This document shows, one piece after another, positions 57,480-64,000 of a stretch of DNA of 64,000 nt. Source of the stretch: Charina bottae (Eukaryota; Chordata; Lepidosauria; Squamata; Charinaidae); the NCBI GenBank assembly GCA_023362775.1, contig JALMGJ010000004.1:51845798-51909797 (forward strand), written 5' to 3'. The first letter of the stretch is position 1, and every line of letters starts with the position of its first letter. The notes below the pieces were generated by a model, which saw nothing but the letters and a program-made list of their open reading frames with translations, was not told where the DNA came from and did not search any database. Both the position numbers and the translations under genes were made by a program.

Positions 57480-58898
57480 TTGATACCGGTGGTGTGTTCC
57501 GGTCCTCCGAGTTCAACCCTAGGTTCTGGACAGCAGATCCTTGAGGGCCCTGGTTTCCGGCTGCTGCTACTTAACGCCAGGTCAGTAAACAACAAAGCCC
57601 CTCTCATAAGTGAATTAATCACGGAGAGAGGGGCTGACCTGGCGTGTATTACGGAGACCTGGCTGGGCCCAGAGGGAGGGGTAGCCCTCTCGGAGATGTG
57701 CCCGGCTGGATTTCAGGTGTGGCACCAGCCGAGAGACCGGGGTAGGGGAGGAGGGGTGGCAGTTATCATCAGAAAGTCTCTGGTGGCTTTCAGGGGCCTT
57801 GCTCCACAAGTGTCCGGATGTGAGACCCTGTTTTTCAAGTTGGGTGCCCGAGAACAGTTGGGAGTGTTGCTATTGTACCAGCCTCCCTGCTGCGTAGCAA
57901 CCTCCCTGCCTGAGCTGCTGGAGGCTGTCTCAGGGTTGGCGGTGGAGTTCTCCAGGCTTATGGTCTTGGGGGATTTTAACCTGCCGTCCCTGGGACGTGC
58001 CTCGGAAGTGGCTCGGGAGTTCATGGCTACCATGGCAGCCATGGGCCTGTCCCAGATTATTCGGGACCCGACTCGAGACAGTGGACTCACTCCGGATTTG
58101 GTTTTCTTGTCAGAGCAATGGCAAAGTGAACTGAGGGGAAAGTTAGAACTATCCCCGTTGTCATGGTCAGATCATGTCCTGATATCCCTAGGATTCTCTT
58201 ATGTCGCCCCACTCCGCAGGGAGGCAGGATCTATTCGATTGGTCCGCCCCCAGCGACTTATGGACCCACTGAGGTTTCAGAGGGAGCTGGGGATAATACC
58301 CGAGGATCTGCTGCACGGTCCAGCGGAGGCATTGGCCGCAATCTGGAATAAGGAAGCGGCCGGTGCCTTGGACAGGATCGCGCCGATGCAACCTCTCAAG
58401 CCCCATTCGACCCATCACTCCCCGTGGTTTACGGAGGAGTTGAGGGTCTTGAAGAGGGTGAAGAGACGTCTAGAGCGCCACTGGAGAAAGACGAAGACAG
58501 AACTCGACCGAACACAATCTAGAGCCGCTATTAGGGCCTACCTTGTGGCGGTAAGAGCGGCGAAACGTGATTATTTCTCCGCTCTTATTGCGTCCGCAGA
58601 ATGCCGTCCGACGGCCCTGTTTAAGATTACTCGATCCCTCTTAGGTAGGGTGGTAGTGACCACCCACCTGCAGGGCCGTGCGGAAGAATTTTCTGAGCAT
58701 CTGCAGGATAAAATCGCTCGGATTCGGTCTAAGTTGGACTCCATACGTGGAATGCAGTCTGGGGAGATGCCGGGAGAGCGGTCTTGCCCTGTTATCTGGG
58801 AACGATTCGATCCTGTTGGACCTAAGGAAGTGGACAGGATCCTTCGAATTGTCAATTCCACCACATGTCATTTAGATCCTGCCCTTCCTGGCTGGTAA
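57480..58898 (+). pseudogene. L2-like LINE endonuclease and linker, frame-shifted at both ends
   Basis: 472 open codons. APE-type endonuclease motifs: Asn32 in LLNARSVNNKAP, Glu59 in CITETWL, GGGVAVII (90-97), YQPP (133-136), GDFN (164-167) and SDH (230-232). All expected catalytic positions are present. The linker contains SPWFTEELRVLKRVKRRLER. It ends at a stop after HLDPALPGW. Comparison with the minus copy puts a one-base deletion near 58,878, after which the frame continues as the polymerase. A second one-base deletion near 57,470 separates it from an upstream frame (57,142-57,483) that encodes the protein N-terminus. The ATG used here is therefore probably internal. In this family the domain nicks target DNA. 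Confidence 0.88.
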
Positions 58899-60409
58899 AA
58901 TCGGCCAGGGAGGTAACATGTGGATGGGTTCAGGCTATGATTAACACATCCTTGTTGGAGGGGGTGGTTCCAACGGCCTTCAAGGAGGCATTGGTACACC
59001 CCCTCCTCAAGAAGCCATCCCTGGACCCTACCATTCTGGACAATTTTCGTCCAGTCTCCCACCTTCCCTTTTTGGGAAAGGTGGTTGAGAAAGTGGTGGC
59101 GCTGAAACTTCAAAGGACCCTGGATGAAGCGGATTATCTAGACCCTTTTCAGTCAGGTTTCAGACCGGGACATGGGACGGAGACTGCATTGGTCGCGCTT
59201 ACGGATTATCTCTGGCGGGAGCGGGATGGAGGTAGTGCATCCATCCTGGCTCTCTTAGATCTCTCAGTGGCTTTCGATACCAGTGACCATGGTATCGTTT
59301 TGGGGCGGCTTAGGGAGTTGGGGGTGGGCAACGTAGTTTTACGCTGGTTCACCTCCTTCCTCCAGGGCCACTCCCAGTCGGTGCTGATAGGAGAGGAGAG
59401 ATCCGGCCCGCGACCGCTCCTATGTGGGGTGCCGCAGGGGTCGGTTCTCTCTCCTCTCCTATTTAACATCTACATGAAACTGCTGGGCGAGGTCATCCGA
59501 CACCATGGGATGAGGTATCATCAGTATGCGGATGATACTCAATTGTATATCTCCATCCCTGGTGAGGTAAGTGATGCAGTGTCCACCCTGTCCCAGTGCC
59601 TGGGGGCTGTGAGGGCCTGGATGGGGAACAACAGGCTTCAATTGAACCCTGGTAAGACCGAGTGGCTGTGGATTGATGGCTTAGCGTCTTCTGGGAAATT
59701 ATCATCTTTGGTTCTCGATGGGGTAACACTACCCCGTTCGGAACCGGTGCGTAATCTGGGGGTCCTTCTAGACTCACGACTCCTGCTCGAAGAGCAGGTG
59801 GCAGTCGTGGCTAGGAGGGCTTTCGCACAACTTCGATTAGTGCGCCAGTTACGCCCATTCCTGGATCGCGACGCCCTCCGTACAGTCACTCATGCTCTCG
59901 TCATCTCCCATGTAGATTATTGCAATGCGCTCTACATGGGGCTACCCTTGAAGACTATCCGGAAGCTACATCTTGTGCAGAATGCAGCCGCGCGGGCAGT
60001 TTTGGGTACGTCAAGATCCGCACATGTAACACCGCTGCTCTGCGAGCTGCATTGGGTGCCGGTTTGCTTCCGGGTACAATTCAAGGTGTTGGTTATCACC
60101 TTTAAAGCCCTACATGGCATGGGGCCAGAATACCTGAGGGACCGTCTTATCCCCATATTATCGACCCGCCCCACCCAGTCATTCAGAGAGGGCCTGCTAC
60201 GAACCCCATCAATTAAAGAGTGTCATCTGATGGGGACTAGGAGGCGGGCCTTCTCTGTGACAGTGCCCACTCTATGGAACATCTTGCCCCCAGAGTTGAG
60301 ACAGATCTCCTCCCTCCCGACCTTTAGGAAAGAGCTGAAGACCTGGTTCTGCCACCTGGCATGGGAAGGAGGAAGGGATAGTTCCTCATGGGGGTGGCTA
60401 ATCCCCTAA
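58865..60409 (+). pseudogene. L2-like LINE reverse transcriptase
   Basis: 514 open codons without a stop. Motif order: LDPFQSGFRPGHGTETAL, first aspartate box SVAFDTSDH with FD at 137-138, RPLLCGVPQGSVLSPLLFNI, and YADD at 221-224 in HQYADDTQLYISI. GKTEWLWIDG and NLGVLLDSRLLLEEQVAVVA follow, then the C-terminal HVDYCNALYMGLP and FKVLVITFKALHGM. All polymerase catalytic aspartates are present. It overlaps the endonuclease frame by 34 bases because of the single-base deletion; originally the two were one protein. The ATG at 58,865 is out of frame with the natural junction and is not a true start. Confidence 0.9.
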
Positions 60410-60604
60410 TTTTATAACTGTCCTTCTTTTAACTATTCCATTACCATCTGGATTTTCAATTTAATTTATATTTTCAATTTAATTTATATTTATTGTATAA
60501 TTGAGATTTTAAACCTTATTTTAACTTGTTTATTGTGAACCGCCCAGAGTTCCCCATGGGGGGAGATGGGCAGTTATAGAAATTAAATAAATAAATAAAT
60601 AAAG

Positions 60605-60980
60605 TAGAGAGAGATTTCCCAAGAAACCCAAAGCAAAAGGTCCTTGTTATTTTGATAAATATTATTCCATGCAAAGCTCTGGAGGTCCAACAGTTCTTTT
60701 GAGGAAGAACTTGTTGAACATCTCCAACAAATCGCTGCAGGGAAAAGTAACATTCATAGAAGAATCAGAAGTAAAAAACTATACATAAACCCAGAGCTCC
60801 TTGGTGGAAGCAACTGGAATATATTGGTTGATCTTGAAAAGTAAGTAGGATTGGGCCTGATTAGTACTTGGACAAGAGGCCAGCTGGAAGCACCGGGCTA
60901 TAATACTGAAAAGAAAAAGGCAATGGCCAGTCATTTCACATAATTGCCAAGAAACTGATATGAACATATAATAAGACATG
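60605..60980. other. Non-coding interval, nothing recognised
   Basis: No repeat or gene recognised. Confidence 0.45.
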
Positions 60981-61012
<32 letters not shown>

Positions 61013-61061
61013 ATTTATATCACTGCCCATCTCCCCCAGTGGGGAACTCTGGGTGGTGATA
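60981..61061 (-). repeat. L2-type LINE 3' tail
   Basis: (TTTA)n, then tatcactgcccatctccccc, agtggggaactctgggtgg. Confidence 0.8.
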
Positions 61062-61184
61062 TACATATTTATTATTATATATGTTATATTAAATATATAA
61101 CATGTTATATTTAATATAATTTAATATTATATTAAGTATAATATTATATCAGATATTATAACTGATATAATATTATATTTGTTA
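61062..61184. repeat. AT-rich tract with hairpins
   Basis: TTA/ATA low-complexity sequence. A 15-bp perfect stem (ataatattatatcag / ctgatataatattat) with a 9-base loop lies at 61,138-61,176. Confidence 0.75.
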
Positions 61185-61928
61185 TTTTAATGAAGTTTTT
61201 AAACCAACAATATCTAAGAGGAGTCTTCATGGTTCTGCATTTAGGGATTTTAAGGGAGCACTTTTATACTCTACGTGCATTCTACAAAGCACTTTTAGAA
61301 AGCAGACTACAGAAACCACAGCCTACACTCTGATTACGTGATTATGCAGCTGAGCAGAAGGTTTCTGAGTTTGTTTCATGCTACTGAATGTAATGTTCTT
61401 TCAACCAAAACCAGCTAAACATTTTGCTAAATTGCAGCCTAGGCAGGAAATGTGAGTCATTTATACTTTGCACGGTTGAGGTATTCATGAGCTGTTTTTT
61501 CTAAGCATCAAACAATAACTTTATTTCATTTGTAGACAATTTCTATTTTATTTTTCTTCTAAGATGAGAAAAGAAAAGATGGGTTGCTCTGGCTTATGGT
61601 GCTCCTCTGTGCCAGCTGTCTGCTTCATACAAAGAGATATGTGCCATGATGTCTTGTGTGTGCTGTAAAAAGGATGCTGAGATATAGCTGGCAGCACAGG
61701 GCAGCATAAGCTTCATCTGTGACATTACAAAGCGGGCCCTCCCTTAGATCACTTCTGCTGGTGATGGAACACCAATACAGCCTTCCTAAGAGAGCTCTTT
61801 ATCTGCTCCGCCAAGCCAGCTCTGGCTGCGGGAATATAGGTGCATCTCTATTATTCAGAAATATACTTTGAGATCAAAATGCAGCCTAATTAGCTTTATT
61901 TGGTCTTGGTGATTTGTATTCTAAAGCT
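61185..61928. other. Non-coding interval, possibly unique sequence
   Basis: No repeat family or coding region recognised. 61,560-61,920 is of ordinary complexity and not repeat-like. Confidence 0.4.
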
Positions 61929-61939
61929 TACTTCAGCTT

Positions 61940-62204
61940 TTTTTTTATCCGTTCAATTGTGTCCAATTCTCAGAGACTACCTGGAAAACTGTCCCTGCAG
62001 TTTTCTTGGCAAGGTTTTTCAGAAATGCCTCCTTCCTAGGGCTGAGAGTGAGTGAGTGACTGGCCCGAGGTCACCCAGCTGGCTTTGTGCCTAAGGTGGG
62101 ATTGGGGTTCCAATCCTACCTTAGGCAAAAAGCCAGCTGGGTGACCTTGGGCCAGTCACCAGTTTCTAGCCTGATGCCTTAACCACTACACCAAACTGGC
62201 TCTC
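61940..62204 (-). repeat. MIR-head SINE with BovB-like tail and internal palindrome
   Basis: Tail at left (ttatccgttcaattgtgtcc, aattctcagagac), middle cctccttcctagggctgag, head at right (ccactacaccaaactggctc). The target duplication tacttcagctt is exact at 61,929-61,939 and 62,205-62,215. The core is duplicated in inverse orientation at 62,056-62,159. Confidence 0.85.
62056..62159. repeat. 104-bp near-perfect palindrome inside the SINE
   Basis: Arms of about 50 bp (gtgactggcccgaggtcacc... and its complement ending ggtgaccttgggccagtcac) meet at attggggttccaat. Confidence 0.9.
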
Positions 62205-62215
62205 TACTTCAGCTT

Positions 62216-63230
62216 ACTTCATCATATTCTTAAAACAGAAAGATGGTAGTTTTGCTATACAATGGAAGATCAACTGATTAGGATTCAAAAGTAACATCAC
62301 ATGGAAAAGTCCATTCAGATTACTTATTGCTAAATATGGATCCAATGTCAACACAATGTAGTACTGAAATAAACGGGGGGAAAACGTTACATTTTAAGCT
62401 TATATAGTTAACAGATCCTTTAACACTGAAGTCCTCTGAGCAAGGAACTGTTGATTGCCATTAAGAATGTAGGAAATGAGAGCAGGAAACGATACAGAGA
62501 TATCCTACCCAGCAGCATACAGAAGACTTCTTCCACTACCAAATTTTGATATGCCAGTTGTTAACAGGATATTATATTTTATTTGCAGGAATAATCCATT
62601 TTGACTGTCCTGGGCACCACTAAGGAAAATCTGAGTGTATATCATAAATAACTGAGTATATATCATTAGAAATATGATAGTTTTCTAGTATTATCAAATC
62701 AAGTGGCATTATGCCATTTTTTTCCTACACTAAGACCAAAAAATAATAGAAAAATATAGGAGAATTCCAGAGGGTAGATATTGCTTTCTGGACTTTCCCT
62801 TAAATTTCACAAATGTCTCTCTAGGCAGCAAACTGTATCACTGACATGTACACTGAAGCATCAAATCTGATTATTAAAGATTTAGAGATAACTACTTTTA
62901 ATTGGAATATACAGACATTAAAAATTGTAAAATGAAGATTAAGCTTTAGAGTTTTAGTGTTTTCCCTTTATCAGCTATCTGACCAAGAATATAGTTCTTC
63001 CCAGAATCTTATTAATATTGATTTTTATCATGTCTAGGATTGATTACTATAGTGCTAAGCTGTCACCCCAATTATTACTGTGCTTAATAAAGATGCCAGC
63101 ATTGCTGATCACTACAACCAACATTTAAAGGTCCAATAAGCAATTTCTCAATCTTTCAGAATGATACTGCATACTGGGCATTATAAATGGAAATAGGCAG
63201 ATTACTCAGCAAAGGTGAGTGATCTATAAA
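62216..63230. other. Non-coding interval, nothing recognised
   Basis: AT-rich, no repeat or gene recognised. Confidence 0.45.
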
Positions 63231-63293
63231 TTTTTATTTATTATTTATTATTCAAATTTATATGACCACCCATCTCCCCCAACGGGGGACTCC
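63231..63293 (-). repeat. L2-type LINE 3' tail
   Basis: (TTTA)n-like run, tatatgaccacccatctccc, ccaacgggggactcca. Confidence 0.75.
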
Positions 63294-63723
63294 AAATACT
63301 GTATATGTTCATGTAGGTTATGTAGGTTATGTATTTGTGTGTGCATTATATACCATAATATATGTGAAAATATTAGTTTAATATAGAAGGTGATCATCAT
63401 GCTCTCATAGGGTTTCAGATCATCTTGGAGTCATCAAATCTGGCTAAAAATCAGAGAACCAAAATATTAGGCAAACAGGTCATTTAAATATATAGGCAAA
63501 ATTCAGATGTATTTTATATCACATTGATATTATAACGTTGCATGAAAGAGGAACAAATGAAAATACAGTTATTCTGCCTGCAACACTGGATTAGATGAAT
63601 TTGTTCTATCATCAGAAGAATCCAGCTAGTCCAGTATTTTATGTCAAATAGAAGCTTTTGGGAAGTGTACCAGAAAAGAGAGGCTGATGACCCTCTTCCA
63701 CCATTGTTGCCTAGCAACACTAA
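63294..63723. other. Non-coding interval, nothing recognised
   Basis: No repeat or gene recognised. Confidence 0.45.
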
Positions 63724-64000
63724 AGATGTGCTGCTGTCCTGGTTCAGCCTCTGCCTCAGGGCCTCAGTGAGGAGTCGGAAGACGAGCTGCCCCTGGCAAA
63801 CCTCCAGGGGATCGAGCCAGGCGAGGCCCCAGACACAGGCACGGTCCCAGACAAGGATCCAGCACCGCAGGAGTTGGCAATACCCGAGGCTACAGGGGAG
63901 CAAGCTGGGGATTGTGGTTCGTCCCCACCCTCTAGCCAGCAGCCAGCAACCGAGGCTACAGGGGAGCAAGCTGGGGATTGCGGTTTGTCCCCACCCTCTA
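63724..64000 (+). other. Open reading frame without start, running off the window
   Basis: After a stop at 63,721 the plus frame stays open for 92 codons to the edge, without any ATG. The translation is acidic and Pro/Ser/Gln-rich (LPQGLSEESEDELPLANLQG; then EATGEQAGDCGSSPPSSQQP repeated). It is GC-rich compared with its left flank. It could be the N-terminal part of a gag-like or other transposon protein, an exon, or a leader region. I do not recognise it. The overlapping minus frame (63,514-63,969) is less plausible. Confidence 0.35.
63885..64000 (+). repeat. 66-bp tandem repeat, cut by the window edge
   Basis: Unit one is 63,885-63,950; unit two starts at 63,951 and is cut after 50 bases, with two mismatches. 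The length is a multiple of three, so the reading frame is kept (22 residues per unit). Confidence 0.85.

Larger units (their letters stand above)
57000..60604 (+). mobile_element. L2-like LINE, nearly intact copy
   Basis: Similarity to the minus-strand copy begins near 57,005 (ggcggcagaaatcac). The GC-rich leader is followed by one long coding region (about 57,142-60,409) with endonuclease and reverse transcriptase. A 190-bp AT-rich 3' untranslated region holds a tandem ttttcaatttaatttata, then the end accgcccagagttccccatg and (AAAT)n. Relative to the other copy it lacks the 82-bp leader repeats. No target duplication was found. Confidence 0.9.

Noticed and set aside
57323..60174. Minus-strand frames of 60-125 codons
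   Set aside because: Antisense shadows of the plus-strand L2-like LINE.
10851..60604. The two L2-like LINEs as a functional inverted pair
   Set aside because: They lie 42 kb apart in opposite orientation, but both are members of a dispersed family; nothing indicates a joint role.
61560..61920. Possible conserved non-coding element
   Set aside because: It is of ordinary complexity and not repeat-like, but conservation cannot be judged from one sequence; alignment to other squamates would decide.
63514..63969. Minus frame of 151 codons as a gene
   Set aside because: Its GC-rich half is antisense to the plus frame and its repeat; Leu/Trp/Cys-rich content is what the complement of that repeat gives.

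Overview
The window is non-coding genomic DNA from a squamate reptile, more likely a snake than a lizard. No host gene, rRNA, functional tRNA or CRISPR was recognised. The squamate call rests on repeat content. There are five Sauria SINEs (tRNA head, BovB-type tail), two BovB (RTE) fragments and two large L2-like LINEs. There are also many short L2-type 3' tails ending in (AAAT)n, CR1/L3-type LINE remnants, a Penelope-like element with a GIY-YIG nuclease, and MIR-like CORE-SINEs. A GATA/GACA compound microsatellite of the Bkm type known from snakes is also present. The long open frames belong to transposons or are chance frames in simple repeats.

Layout. 1-4.2 kb: sparse repeats. 4.2-6.3 kb: a 2.1-kb L1-like retroelement with target-site duplications and only one small ORF. 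7.8-10.2 kb: a non-autonomous hAT copy, an L1 3' end, and a Tigger-like DNA element split by an L2 tail. 10.85-14.78 kb: a 3.9-kb L2-like LINE on the minus strand with a broken ORF. 14.8-21.4 kb: the least repeat-rich block. 21.4-25.8 kb: a cluster of hAT copies and SINEs, one copy with an extremely GC-rich core. 27.6-32.1 kb: an inverted LINE remnant and BovB copies. 33.6-34.8 kb: a solo LTR nested inside a LINE tail. 39-45.4 kb: SINEs, long simple repeats, a fourth hAT copy and a zinc-finger-ended LINE fragment. 48.9-50.1 kb: the Penelope-like element. 50.8-56.5 kb: a fifth hAT copy, GATA/GACA, a palindromic MITE and a rearranged SINE with an inverted head. 57-60.6 kb: an almost open L2-like LINE (APE endonuclease plus reverse transcriptase, two single-base shifts). 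61-64 kb: a SINE holding a 104-bp palindrome and, at the right edge, an unidentified open frame with 66-bp tandem repeats.

Relationships. The LINEs explain the SINEs: Sauria SINE tails match BovB, and the L2-type tail occurs alone many times, so both machineries were active here. Target-site duplications (TSDs) could be read directly for six hAT elements (8 bp; one of them with one mismatch), a palindromic MITE (8 bp), four Sauria SINEs, one MIR-head SINE, one BovB fragment, the L1-like element, a LINE tail and the LTR. Several nested insertions can therefore be put in order.

The most unusual items are the hAT family with two unrelated cores, the single-ORF L1-like element, the SINE with a twin-priming structure, and three inverted or palindromic retroelement structures.
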